Assembly (NCBI GenBank): GCA_903928445.1
Contig: CAIYRB010000145.1
Coordinates: 62,001 to 126,000, forward strand
DNA length: 64,000 bases
Direction of reading: 5' to 3'
Source of the DNA: an uncultured Pseudomonadota bacterium
Lineage (GTDB): Bacteria; Bdellovibrionota_B; Oligoflexia; Oligoflexales; CAIYRB01
Below are positions 1 through 10,506 of the stretch, one piece after another (positions within the stretch are counted from its first letter, which is position 1; each line of letters begins with the position of its first letter). The translations under genes were made by a program, and so were the position numbers. The notes under the pieces were generated by a model. The model made no database searches and was not told the origin of the DNA. It was given only the letters and a program-made list of their open reading frames with translations.

Positions 1-485
1 GCTAAGCTGGCGTGCAACTTGAGGCTATATTTTATAAATGGTCAAAGGTACCTAATATAGTATGAGATCTTGCACCTATCCCGATGTTGACGTTTTTCTT
101 CCGTCCGCAGCCGGATCGAAACGCCCAGACTTCAGTTTATGCGGACTCCGTCTCCCTCTCCGACTCAAGCCTGTGCGGTCGGGATTTCGTCGATTAGCTC
201 TTTAGATGCGGCCGCCGCACCACGGGACGCACCGTCAATGACCGATTGGCGATGACCAGTCATGCTATGAGTCGCCGCCCGCCCGCTCGCTAGTGGCGAG
301 ACTAAATTGCCAATAATATTTGATTATAGAAGAAATTCGTAAAGTCGCCCGCCAATTTCACCGATATTCCGGAGGTGTTAGGTCGGCGCTATTGCATTAG
401 CCAAGACCAACCGCCTTTTTGTGTCGGGTGGTGAGGTGTCATGTCCGTCTTGAGCCTATGATTGTAACTGTTGGGGGCTTTGGTG

Positions 486-2591
486 ATGCTTAAACATGCG
501 GTGCGCGGCCCTAGGACTTTGTGGCGAGACTGGCTGTCGTTGCTGGGTTTGTGCATCTTGGTTGTAGCTCTCGGCGCCTGTCACAAATCGGTCGGCAAGG
601 GGGCTGTTAGTAGTCGCACTCAGGGTGGCACGGATCAAGTGTTGATCACCTTCGACCAAAGTTCGGGCAAAACCTTTGCAACGCTTGCCGCAAATTCGAC
701 CGTAACTCAGGTGGTCAAGGTACCGGCGACGAGTCCGGTAGCTGGTACGTCCTTGGCGATACCTCCTGGCACGCTCGGTGTCTCCACGGATGTGACGATC
801 GAGCTAGCTGCGCCCTTGGTCAATCCGGGTAATAGTGCGGCACTTGGGCTGGATAGCGGCAGCACCGTCGTGGGTAAAGCCGTGTCAATCCAGCCGACTC
901 AGCCGATCGACGCACTAAAGCCATTCGCCGTGTCTTTGGCGGTTCCGAGTGCCCCAGGGCTCAATCTTGATGATATAAACACGAATCTCTACGTGATGTA
1001 TAAGGTGCAAAATGTGCAGGCAGGCACGGTGACGCTGGGTATTATTCCGCGCAGTGCGCTGACCGTTAACGACGGCAGCGTCTCTTTTACCCACTCGTTC
1101 TTCGGTGCATTTCAGCCAGCCATCAGCATGGCGCCGATCACCGCGGCGGTGCAGGTGCCCGTGGTCAGTGCGCCTATCCTCACGCAGCTTGCCGCAGCAG
1201 CTTTGCCGCCTCTCGCGGTGACGGCGAGGGCGCCGTTTATTGTTAAGGCTGGTAGTACCGTGACGATTGCAGGTAGGAATTTTCGTCCGACAATGACCTT
1301 GGCCTTAGGTGGTAAACCGGTTACCAATCTGAAGGTGGCGAGTGACACCGCCGCATCGTTTACAGCACCCACATACCAGGGATTTGGTCTCAGCAATTTG
1401 ACTGCCGATCAGGACGGATCTTCGACCCAGTCGGCCGTGGTCTATTACACTGGGACCTATGCCGACTATCCGGTGTCGAGCAAGGCTGTGTCCGAGGTCT
1501 GCGCTGGGGAGAAATTTTACGACAGTACGGGCGCGCTGCAGACGGGCACCCGTAATTGTACGATCCTAACCGCCTGCGCTGCCGATGGCGCGACTGGATG
1601 TGCGAGCAATGCCAGCTTCCCGGCGGCCCAAGTCGCCGGTCTTGCGTCTAAGCTCTTGAGTAGTAGCACGGTCGCTGGAGTTGCCGGTAACGTCACCAAC
1701 TGTGCTGCTGATGGCGGGACGGGCTGTATCGCAGTGGCTAGTTACCCGGCGGCGAAGCTAGCCAATTTCTCGGCCTCTAACATTCAAGGTGGCATAACAA
1801 TAGCCGGCATCACCGGAAGCGGCTTCACAACTGGTACTTGCACCTCCGATAGTCAACAAAACTGTGCTGTCACTGGTGTTTTTAAAGCGGCTAATGTTAC
1901 GGGAATGTCACCATGGGACCTGCGAGCTGGGCAAGCCTTGGGCGGCATCACCGGATCGCTCAAAACGAACTGCCGCAACACGGTCAACAGCACCTACTTC
2001 AACTATGATGGCGCCGTCGCCAGTCTGCCCACCACTGGGGTCACCACCGGGACCTCTCTTGACTACTGGGACACTGTCGACGATTACTATGGCTACAGTG
2101 CTACAAAGGTTACGGCCTGGTCGACCAACACCAATTGCGACGGCACGACGTGGAGCGATGTGACGACGACCAACGGTGGGACATCAAACGTCGCCTGCGG
2201 TACCAGTAGCACCTGCATCTACAAGGACCGGATCACCAATCTGCAGGTGACAGGTATCCTCGCCTCCGGCAACAACACGACCAGCACCACCACTCCGGCG
2301 ACCTACACCTGGAGTGCAGCGGTGAATGCCTGCACCAGTTCAACTTACGGTGGTTATGCAGCTGGAACTTGGCGTTTACCCACACAAAAAGAGTTAATGT
2401 CTTTGTATGAACACGGTATTGTTTCTCTTGTCGGCACAAGTTTCATGTCACTTGTGAATATGCAAAATTATTTTTGGTCGTCGTCGACTCTCTCGGGCAC
2501 CACGACCTCCGCGTGGTACGTGACCCTCGCGTACGGCTACACCTCCACCACCACTAAGACGACTACGGACTACGTCTCGTGCGTGCAGTAG
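486..2591 (+). CDS. Lipoprotein with IPT/TIG-like domain and C-terminal DUF1566/Lcl (C-type-lectin-like) domain
   Basis: Lipobox LVVALGAC; TIG-like APFIVKAGSTVTIAGRNF; repeats AADGxTGCxxxASxPAA; C-terminal WRLPTQKELMSLY...YFWSSSTLSG...AWYVTL...YVSCVQ typical of DUF1566. Confidence 0.75.
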   Translation: MLKHAVRGPRTLWRDWLSLLGLCILVVALGACHKSVGKGAVSSRTQGGTDQVLITFDQSSGKTFATLAANSTVTQVVKVPATSPVAGTSLAIPPGTLGVSTDVTIELAAPLVNPGNSAALGLDSGSTVVGKAVSIQPTQPIDALKPFAVSLAVPSAPGLNLDDINTNLYVMYKVQNVQAGTVTLGIIPRSALTVNDGSVSFTHSFFGAFQPAISMAPITAAVQVPVVSAPILTQLAAAALPPLAVTARAPFIVKAGSTVTIAGRNFRPTMTLALGGKPVTNLKVASDTAASFTAPTYQGFGLSNLTADQDGSSTQSAVVYYTGTYADYPVSSKAVSEVCAGEKFYDSTGALQTGTRNCTILTACAADGATGCASNASFPAAQVAGLASKLLSSSTVAGVAGNVTNCAADGGTGCIAVASYPAAKLANFSASNIQGGITIAGITGSGFTTGTCTSDSQQNCAVTGVFKAANVTGMSPWDLRAGQALGGITGSLKTNCRNTVNSTYFNYDGAVASLPTTGVTTGTSLDYWDTVDDYYGYSATKVTAWSTNTNCDGTTWSDVTTTNGGTSNVACGTSSTCIYKDRITNLQVTGILASGNNTTSTTTPATYTWSAAVNACTSSTYGGYAAGTWRLPTQKELMSLYEHGIVSLVGTSFMSLVNMQNYFWSSSTLSGTTTSAWYVTLAYGYTSTTTKTTTDYVSCVQ

Positions 2592-2596
2592 TCTAG

Positions 2597-2660
2597 GCCT
2601 GGTCGGCTGAGTCGGCGCCTCCCCGCCAGGCAGTTATTTGTTTTTATTTTTAATTTAGCA
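2597..2660 (+). terminator. Rho-independent-like terminator after the DUF1566 gene
   Basis: GCCTGG-t-CGG ... CCG-CCAGGC hairpin followed by a T-rich tract (gttatttgtttttattttt). Confidence 0.55.
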
Positions 2661-2982
2661 ATTTTAAGGCCAAACCCTCGTGTTGAAATATGCGGCGCCC
2701 GACTTGGTGCGCTATCAATAGTTACTCGCCTCATACAAAAACTGCCTTAAAAAAAGTTGCGGCCTGGCAGGTCGCGTTGTCAGCGCGGGATTGGTAGGGG
2801 ATTGAGCGCCAAGTTTGGATTCCGGTCGCCATTCGCGGTACTGTTGTGTCGCGCTCGCCAGGATCTAGAACGACGCACTCTGTCACTCGTCACCAGCATC
2901 GCTGGGCGCGCCAGAAGTCCACCCGCTCTTCAAGCTGATACCTCTCGACAAGTGCTGCGGCCAAGCGCTTAGGGATTGGGAT

Positions 2983-3363
2983 TCAGACCATCGGGCATTG
3001 GCGTACAATAGGCCTTCCTTCAGGGCATCGGCAGACTCCTCGTGGCCCTTGCTTTACGTCGCCATTTGTCAGGATCTCGAGGCGTTCGTTGGACAGAGGG
3101 CCGCGGGCTATATATTCGATGAGTTTATAGAGACGGTCGCGAGCGTGGGTGTTGACAATCGCGTTGGCATGCAGGCTAAAGCCGTTAACCGAGTAGCAGC
3201 GCTTGCCCTTTGCGAGTGGGATTTCCTCAGCGTAGCCGAATCCCCCGCCGATGCGGTGTACGGTGCGGCCGGCGTTGGGACGATAGGCGATGCGGCTTTG
3301 GATGGAGCTGGCAGTGGCCACGACAAGGGCATCGTGAATGGCCGTTATTGCCGTTATTGGCAA
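2983..3363 (-). pseudogene. Fragment of IS91-like (Y2-type) transposase C-terminal region
   Basis: RIAYRPNAGRTVHRIG...CYSVNGFSLHANAIVNTHARDRLYKLIEYIARGPLSNERLEILTNGDV resembles the GFSLHA..V.A..R..LE.L.RY.ARPPL..ERL region of IS91-type transposases; no catalytic N-terminus. Confidence 0.55.
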
Positions 3364-5733
3364 GTGCCACCGACATTCGACTTAGGGGCGGGGCAGGTAC
3401 AAGTACCTTTATCATAGGTCGCTCCGATGGCGCAGGTGCAAGTCTGAACTGCCGGTATAGAAATCGGGACGGTAACGGAGTCGGTGTCGACTTTCAAATT
3501 GCCGAACGCACGCTTTTGGTCGCATGCAAATCCACCGATGGCGACGTCTCCTGTACAAGCATTAGTACAAGGCCCCATGTCTACCTTGAATACCAATGGA
3601 TAACCCGCGGCCGACGCAGGGTGGTCGACCACGTCAAAGTTGATTTTAGCCGACGAACCCCCCCCATCGGTTAGTAAGCGGCGTGATGGCTCGCGAAAAT
3701 AATCCAACGGTTGAGTGTAAAAAACCGCAGTCAATGCACGGTCGCCGTAAGCCGAATCAACGCGTGAATCGAAGGTCACAGCGACTGTGGTGCCGCCAGG
3801 CAGCGGGGTACCACAAACGCTATGAGCGAAGAAATAAAAATAAGCATAACCGCTCATCGCATTGGATCCTGTGATGCCGAATGTCGCAGCATCTAAAGCA
3901 GTACTCCAAGATTGGTAGGGTGGTGCCGGATACCCTCCTCCAAGGAGCCCCCGCGTGTTGAGATCAGCAAAATATGCATTTCCTAGCGGATCTGCGTAAC
4001 TTGCGAGGTTTCCATGCGTCACCGTTGAGTGCAAAATAGAATAGGGCGAAGTGCCCATATAAATGGGAGTGTAATCGTACTTCCAGATAATCGTATCATT
4101 ATCCCATTTGCCGTTTGGCGCCTGATAGGTGTCACCAATTAATATATCAATGCCTGGATCGTAAATACCATTCTCATTGACATCAACGAATGGACTCGGC
4201 AGATCGATAAACCAATCGCATTCAGCGTGCAAGGTGCCATCGTTGAAAGGATCGGATGTAATGATATCCCCAGCATCGAATATCCCGTTTTGATTTTTGT
4301 CCCAAAAACCGGTACAGCCAGGGTGGAACTTACCATCGCCGTAGGCATCATGAAAATACTCTTGGCCGCGCACACCATAAATAATTGTTGACCGCCAGTT
4401 TTTTGCTAATTGAGGATAAGGCACGTCAGCGGGGCCACTAGCCAAAGCTTCGGGGTCGCACACCGTGTTCGCAGCAGTCCCTGGATATACGGTCGTTTGA
4501 TAAGGGCGGTCATCCCGAAGATTGAGTGTGTTAATGGTGAACTTCGCTGTATTGACACCTGGAGAAATCGCGCCGCTATCGACCAACTCGATTTTACCAG
4601 TCTCTGCAGCCGCAAAGATCGAATAATCCGAGATTGCATCGCCGTTATTGCGTGACCCCAAACTGACGGTAAACGGATGCTTATCGGTACTGTTCGTATT
4701 CAACAAGCCAAGCAGCGTATGACCATCAGGCTGCGCATAGGTCAGTGTCAGATCCAGCCAAGAGGTCACTCCTGACTTGATGACAATGACAGGACTCCCT
4801 GTCGTCGTTGTGCCGCCATCAGGATCAACGTAGGTCGCTGAAATCATGACACTACCAAGTGATTGACCAGCGCAGATAGGCACGATTAGTTCACCAGCGG
4901 TATTGCTGGTCGCATCAACATAGGCAAAGGAATGCTGCGTCAAGGTGTCCACCCCGGTTAACCCAGTCGCGGCTTTGGTCGCTAATTTAAAACCCTTTGG
5001 AAAATCATTTTGCGACGTGAAACGCACGACGCTGCCCCCTAAAGCAGCGCCAGATTTCTGCAGACTATAATGAAAGAACGAGCAATCATTGGGTCCCGAA
5101 TCATAAAGATTTAAATAGACGGTGCCAAGATCCTTACTGTCCGTCGAGGTGGACGAGGCCGCAGCTACTCCCCCATGCACGGTGATATCCGCTTTAGTGA
5201 AGGCCAGCACATAAGTTGGCTTAACGGTCACCGTGATCTCACCCGAATTGACGGTGGTAATACCATTTTTGGCGATCACGACAAATTTGCCTGGTTCGTC
5301 GCCGCTACAAAAAGTCGCCTTAGCGACTCCTTGCGAGTCTGTATTAAGGGTGGCTGGCAGTCACACTGCCAAGGTCTTTTGCTCCACTGGTAGTTGCAGA
5401 TGAAAAAGTCAGCGGCACCGAAGCGGCTGGCTGACCATTGCTGGTCACGGTAAAAGTCGTATCAGAGCAGTTATTGGTCCCTGGCGACGACTTGGTATAA
5501 AGCGCAGTGGCGCTAACCTTAGTTGGCGTCACCACGTACACGGATGCTGCAGCGGGCGTTGGCGTTGGCGTTGGCGCTGGCGCTGGCGCTGGCGCTGGCG
5601 CAGCAGCAGCGGTACCAGCCGTGTTGCTCACTCCTGCGCTGAGCGCTGAGTTTTTACCTCCGCCAGTTGGGGTACATGCAGAAAGCAGCAGCGCCAAAGG
5701 CAAGCATCTCCTGCTTCGACTTGAAATCCCCAT
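3354..5733 (-). pseudogene. Lipoprotein/secreted Ig-like protein with Pro-Ala/Pro-Thr linker, DxNxNG calcium loops and Cys-rich C-terminus; frameshifted
   Basis: ORF 5344-5757 (signal, LLLSAC, PAPAPAPAPTPTPTP) runs into ORF 3354-5279. Skipping one TGGC copy at 5351-5358 gives continuous GSVTATLNTDSQGVAKATFCSGDEPGKFVVIAKNG (Big_1-like). Confidence 0.65.
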
Positions 5734-6401
5734 AGCACGACTCCCATGATGTGACAAAACCCGTGTGATCTATAGGATAGGTCGGCACTTTGCCTAGATA
5801 ACTTAACAGCCAGTCATGTTTATATAATGATTACAGTGATTTAATGCCCATAAATCAGCTGAACCTAAAGGTCTACTAATGACTCGCTAGCGGCAAGGCC
5901 CCGGACACCATCCGCGCCACGAGCTACCGTAAGACCGGGCACCGCGATTCTAAAGAGTTTTGCGTGAATGCCTAAGCAACGGTTTAGCCCTCGGGCGCGG
6001 TTCGACGCTTTGGAAAGGGTTGAACGGGGACCATTTTATCGCATTAGATTTGCATGCTGTTCACGGGCATCACCCTGGGCTTGGCTCCGGGACGGCTCAC
6101 TACCAACTGATCCTCGAGACGCTCGGGCGCCCTAGCCCCCGATCCCTCAATCCCCATCCCAGCGCAGCGGATCCCCATCCCGAAACAGACGTGCCTATTA
6201 TTCCAGCGGGATCGGGATGGGGTTTGGGGGGTCGGCCTTCGGGTTTAGAGGCTCGGCCTTCGGGTTTGGGCGATAGGCGCTTCTGGGAGCTCGGGTGGCC
6301 TACGCAGGGGTCGATGCCCCTCCCAGCTATCCACACTTTCTGCGGAAGCCCCATAATTTTATTTGATTAGGGCTTAAGGAAGCGCCATTCGTGACTGACC
6401 C

Positions 6402-6947
6402 CTAAGTAAATGGGATGACCACGGAGACGACTTGGTCGCCCGGGTCGGCGTATTCATAGATCAATGAGGTCGCGATTTCATCTTCATGCCCCGGAATCTT
6501 AAGTACAAAGTAGCCCATACGCTTTATCTGGAGTGCACCGTTACAAAACAGTCCGTCACCTTTAATGGCATTGTTGAGGTGGGTCACCAGCTGTGAAGTG
6601 CACTTGGTGGTTTTATATGCGTTGACCAAGTCAGAGGTCGACAATTTGTACAAAGGTGTAGCTAGACCAGGGGATTCGTAAATCCAAACTTCTACCTTGT
6701 CCTCAGGTGTGAGCAGCTTTCCTTCGTAGTTGACGACAAGGTGGACGTTTGGGTAGTCGCCGGACTGTCCGGCTGAAGTGGGAGATTTGATCGCTACCGG
6801 CTTAAGTGTGACGGATGAGCCCACCGCCATCGTGTTTTTATGCGGCGGAATGACACCGCAGCCATTAGCTATTAACACAAAGCCAACGACCACCGCAGCG
6901 ATTGTGGCAAGGCTAGCAAGAGTGCGATTACGAGTAAAAGACGGCAT
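6402..6947 (-). CDS. Hypothetical lipoprotein/secreted protein
   Basis: Signal sequence TLASLATIAAVVVGFVLIANGC; GGAGGGG upstream of ATG. Confidence 0.6.
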   Translation of the reverse strand: MPSFTRNRTLASLATIAAVVVGFVLIANGCGVIPPHKNTMAVGSSVTLKPVAIKSPTSAGQSGDYPNVHLVVNYEGKLLTPEDKVEVWIYESPGLATPLYKLSTSDLVNAYKTTKCTSQLVTHLNNAIKGDGLFCNGALQIKRMGYFVLKIPGHEDEIATSLIYEYADPGDQVVSVVIPFT

Positions 6948-6989
6948 AGACCCCTCCTTTGGCGCAGTGATCGCCAAATATCTACTTTA

Positions 6990-8969
6990 TTATTGTTTAC
7001 CATGAAACTTAAAGTCAGCTGTCTTGCTAAAGACGAGCGTGTTGGCTGCGGCTGGCTGGACGGAAATTTGAACTTGATCGAAGATGCCACTGCATCCAGG
7101 TGCCTTGCTTATGTCAAACTCAGTGCCAGAGGTGGCGACGTTGGCCAAGGCTGCAGGTGCGACTCCAGTAGCACCTTTTTTAAAGCAGGCGGCGCTGAGC
7201 GTCAGCCCAGTCCATGTTGGTGACGTGCCTTGGACGGCATCCCACCTCAATGCTGCGGTCTTAAAGGAGACGTCTGGTGTGTAGCCAGCCGCTTGCGTTA
7301 GATCAAAGGTTTGGACTTGGCCTTTTGCCAGGTCCATGGATCCGGTGAAGTCTGAGTACATATAGGTGTCGCCAGGCACGTCCTTGATTTTGGTAATAGT
7401 CAGACCCTTAGTGATATCCTTTGGATCCGCCAAGGCCATGAGAAAAACGTTTGATCTGGTCGTACCCCGCTCAAGGCCCAGCACGCGACCATCGTTCAAA
7501 GAGCTCATTGGGCCGATGTAGCCAACGGGGGTTGGATCGAACGACGCTACAGTGGTCAATATCGATTTGCCGGCGGTGCTACAATCGGCAATCGATGTGA
7601 AGCATTTGGCGCTCATCACATAGATGGTATTACTGTTATAAGGGATGACAAAGACGTTGTCGGAGATAGGCTCGTTGGCCATGGTGTAGACGTCGATACC
7701 GGAGCCTGTCAACAAGCTGCCATCGACGGCGCCAGCAAGTGCGTAGGACTGAGTACCGGAGGCAAGGTTGAAACTGAGCCCGCCAGGTCCAGTCATGGTA
7801 AACCCATTATTATTTGGCGCTAACGTAGCAGAAATGGGCAAGTTCGTGTTTAGATTGATTCCGCTGATACCGTTGGAGCGGTAGCTGTTCTTCTTTGACC
7901 AGAAATAGTTGCGGGTTTGATCGGTGTAGCAGCTATAGCCCCATTCGCCTATCCCAGTTCCGGCATCCAGTGAAGAGCCCTTGCTGGTGTCAACGTATCC
8001 TGGTTTTGTTGGGTCGATTGGCGCTTTGTAAAAACGCCGGTTGGGGCCGGCCGCAGTGTAAGCGGCTCCGATGTATTCGATGTTGTTAGTCGTGAACTTT
8101 GTGACACAAACACGCGAATCACTAGCAATAGGCGGAGTCACCACATTTAGGTCAATGGATACTTCCGCCGCGGCACCGTCGGTCAGCTTGTTCGTGACGA
8201 AGTAGACTTTACCCCCTGTCCCAGTCGAGCCTCCCTGGGGTGTGCCGATAAATAGGCCGTACGGTGAGACAAAGGTCCTGTGTCCTCCGGTCACTCCCAC
8301 GCCTGTTCCCGTAAAAGTGGTCATCGGATAGTTGTTGGCAGGATCTAGCTGAATCTTGGCGCCCTTGCCATCTTTCGTGACAACCCAAACGGCGTTTTGC
8401 GTCGACGAAGTGGTAAGCGGTAAGCTCATGTTTATATCTGTAACGGTCTGAGTCTCGCTGATGGGCGCTGATTCCGTGTTGCCTTTGCCGTTACTGTCAG
8501 TTGCCGCATTGCCGGGGATAAACACAGTGAAGGGTCCGGGGCTGTTTGGAGTCAAGGTGAAAGTATAGACACTCCCGTCGCCAACTAGGTTGGTGATCGT
8601 ACCGTTCGTCACGATGATTTTGTCTACGGTCAGTCCAGTGACCGGCACACTAAAAGTTGCCGTGACCTGAATCGATGCCGCATTCTTTATATCTGTCGTG
8701 GGCGTCGATAAGGTCACAGTTGGCGCCGTCGCGGCAGACGTATCCACGCTCGGTGTTGATGCTGGTGCTGCTGCTGATGTACTAGGCGCAGCCGCCGTAC
8801 CAGGAGAAGAAGACTCGCCCGCGTTAGGCTTAGCGCCAGCGGCGGCCTCTCCTTGTTTAGGGGGCCCAGCAAAATTTGTTTTACTCGAGCAGGATGTGGC
8901 AATGACCGAAAGGCTGACGATCGTCGCCGCCAAGCAGGGCGTCAGCGCCAAGTGATTCCGCTTCGTCAT
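6990..8969 (-). CDS. Lipoprotein with bacterial Ig-like domain, function unknown
   Basis: Signal/lipobox SVIATSC, low-complexity linker, Ig-like PTVTLSTPTTDIKNAASIQVTATFSVPVTGLTVDKIIVTNGT. Confidence 0.65.
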   Translation of the reverse strand: MTKRNHLALTPCLAATIVSLSVIATSCSSKTNFAGPPKQGEAAAGAKPNAGESSSPGTAAAPSTSAAAPASTPSVDTSAATAPTVTLSTPTTDIKNAASIQVTATFSVPVTGLTVDKIIVTNGTITNLVGDGSVYTFTLTPNSPGPFTVFIPGNAATDSNGKGNTESAPISETQTVTDINMSLPLTTSSTQNAVWVVTKDGKGAKIQLDPANNYPMTTFTGTGVGVTGGHRTFVSPYGLFIGTPQGGSTGTGGKVYFVTNKLTDGAAAEVSIDLNVVTPPIASDSRVCVTKFTTNNIEYIGAAYTAAGPNRRFYKAPIDPTKPGYVDTSKGSSLDAGTGIGEWGYSCYTDQTRNYFWSKKNSYRSNGISGINLNTNLPISATLAPNNNGFTMTGPGGLSFNLASGTQSYALAGAVDGSLLTGSGIDVYTMANEPISDNVFVIPYNSNTIYVMSAKCFTSIADCSTAGKSILTTVASFDPTPVGYIGPMSSLNDGRVLGLERGTTRSNVFLMALADPKDITKGLTITKIKDVPGDTYMYSDFTGSMDLAKGQVQTFDLTQAAGYTPDVSFKTAALRWDAVQGTSPTWTGLTLSAACFKKGATGVAPAALANVATSGTEFDISKAPGCSGIFDQVQISVQPAAANTLVFSKTADFKFHGKQ

Positions 8970-9192
8970 AAGTCCCTACCTTCCAGAGAGTTAGTGGCCT
9001 ATTTAAACTCGGGACGGTGTGAGAAACACTGCCATCCCAGGCCAGTGATTCCACCACAATCCCAAGGGCCTCAATGCTCTGGTCGGAATAAAACTAATTT
9101 AACTTTAGCCCAGTGCTAAAATATGGTTATTCTCGCCAGTTGGATCCAATATTGACGAGCCCAAAATCAGCCTTGTCCGCCAAGGTGCCGCT

Positions 9193-10506
9193 TTAATTGG
9201 GCAAAGCCTCGTGGATCTTCAGTGCTAGCGCTTGGTTAAAGCCGTGGGACGACATATTGCCGATGACTCGCCCACGTAAGCCGTGGCCGATCAGGTATAA
9301 GTCTCCGAGCAAGTCGAGGATCTTGTGGCGGACAAACTCGTCGGGGAAGTTGAGCTTGGTATTGATGACTTTGCCATCGTGGATGATGATGTGGGAGTTT
9401 AGATAGCCAGAACCGACCATGCCCTGCTGCTGCGCGTGGTCGATGTTTTCAAAGGTATTAAACGAGCGGGCCGGCGCAATCTCGGTCTCAAAGGCTTGTT
9501 TGGTCGGTGTGAAGCGGTAACTTTGCTCCAGGATCGGCGCTGGGTAATCAACCCGCATGATGACCTCAAAGCCATCGAAGGGTTCGACATAGAGATGCTT
9601 TTCGCTGAGCGTCTCTGAGCCGATGACCATCTTTTTATGGATGACCACGTCGACGCGTTTGGCCGCCTGCTCCTCGACGCCGGCCGCGCTGATGATGCGG
9701 CAGAAGTCGGCGGCAGAGCCGTCGATATTGGGAATCTCTTCGTCAACCTTGATGGAAGCGTTGGTAATTCCCATCATATTGAGTGCTGCAAGTAGATGTT
9801 CGACGGTGCGGATGCGTCGACCAGATTTGGCTAGCACGGTTGAGTTTGCGGTGAAGGTTCGGCCTTGACCCAAACGGTCGTAGTTTTCGAGGGCGGTGAT
9901 ATGGGCGGGAATAGCGACTCCGTCGAGAGTGCGAAAGACGATGCCGCTGTTGATCGGTGCTGGACTAATGATCACGCCGGTAGGTCTGCCACTCAGTAGG
10001 CCGACGCCGTTTAGCACGGCATTGTTGCGCACAGTGCGCTGCGGCTCTTGCGACTGTATCAAGGAGGCGGCGCTGCCGCGGGCAAACGTCGTCGGTGCGG
10101 CGGGGGTGACACCGGCTAGGCCTTGGCTGCTGGCGTCAGTGACCGGAAGGTGTGCCGCGACTTTCTCCAGGAGGATGTCGAGATTGAGGGGCTTTTCCAG
10201 AAAGTCTGCGGCGCCCGCTTTCATGGCTTTGACGGCGATGTCGATACCGGCGTGGCCACTCATTAAGATCACGGCGAGCGACGGATATTGGGCCTTAAGT
10301 TGCCCCAGTGCTTCGACACCGTCGATACCCGGCAACCAAATATCAAGTAAAATCAAATCCGGCCGTTCGACCTGTAGTCCCTCCTGGAGGGCCTCGGCGC
10401 TGGAAAAGGTCAAAATCCGGTAGGATTCATCGGTCAGCACGGACTTGACCGCCTGGCAGATGGACTCTTGATCATCGACGACGAAGATGGTGTAGGGCAT
10501 CGGCAT
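9193..10506 (-). CDS. lpxC: Receiver domain fused to UDP-3-O-acyl-N-acetylglucosamine deacetylase (LpxC)
   Basis: Receiver: FVVDDQ, LILLDIWLPGIDG, MSGHA, FLEKPL. LpxC: LNGVGLLSG, RIRTVEHLLAAL, IPNIDGSAADF, RHKILDLLGDLYLIG, SSHGFNQAL. Confidence 0.92.
   Translation of the reverse strand: MPMPYTIFVVDDQESICQAVKSVLTDESYRILTFSSAEALQEGLQVERPDLILLDIWLPGIDGVEALGQLKAQYPSLAVILMSGHAGIDIAVKAMKAGAADFLEKPLNLDILLEKVAAHLPVTDASSQGLAGVTPAAPTTFARGSAASLIQSQEPQRTVRNNAVLNGVGLLSGRPTGVIISPAPINSGIVFRTLDGVAIPAHITALENYDRLGQGRTFTANSTVLAKSGRRIRTVEHLLAALNMMGITNASIKVDEEIPNIDGSAADFCRIISAAGVEEQAAKRVDVVIHKKMVIGSETLSEKHLYVEPFDGFEVIMRVDYPAPILEQSYRFTPTKQAFETEIAPARSFNTFENIDHAQQQGMVGSGYLNSHIIIHDGKVINTKLNFPDEFVRHKILDLLGDLYLIGHGLRGRVIGNMSSHGFNQALALKIHEALPN

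Noticed and set aside
3210-3674. Plus-strand ORF MRVGFPQRSRIPRRC...
   Set aside because: Arg/Trp-rich shadow translation opposite the lipoprotein and transposase fragment.
5560-5610. Short tandem repeat ggcgttggcgttggcgctggcgctggcgctggcgc
   Set aside because: Encodes the PAPAPAPAPTPTPTP linker of the lipoprotein; not a CRISPR or independent repeat element.
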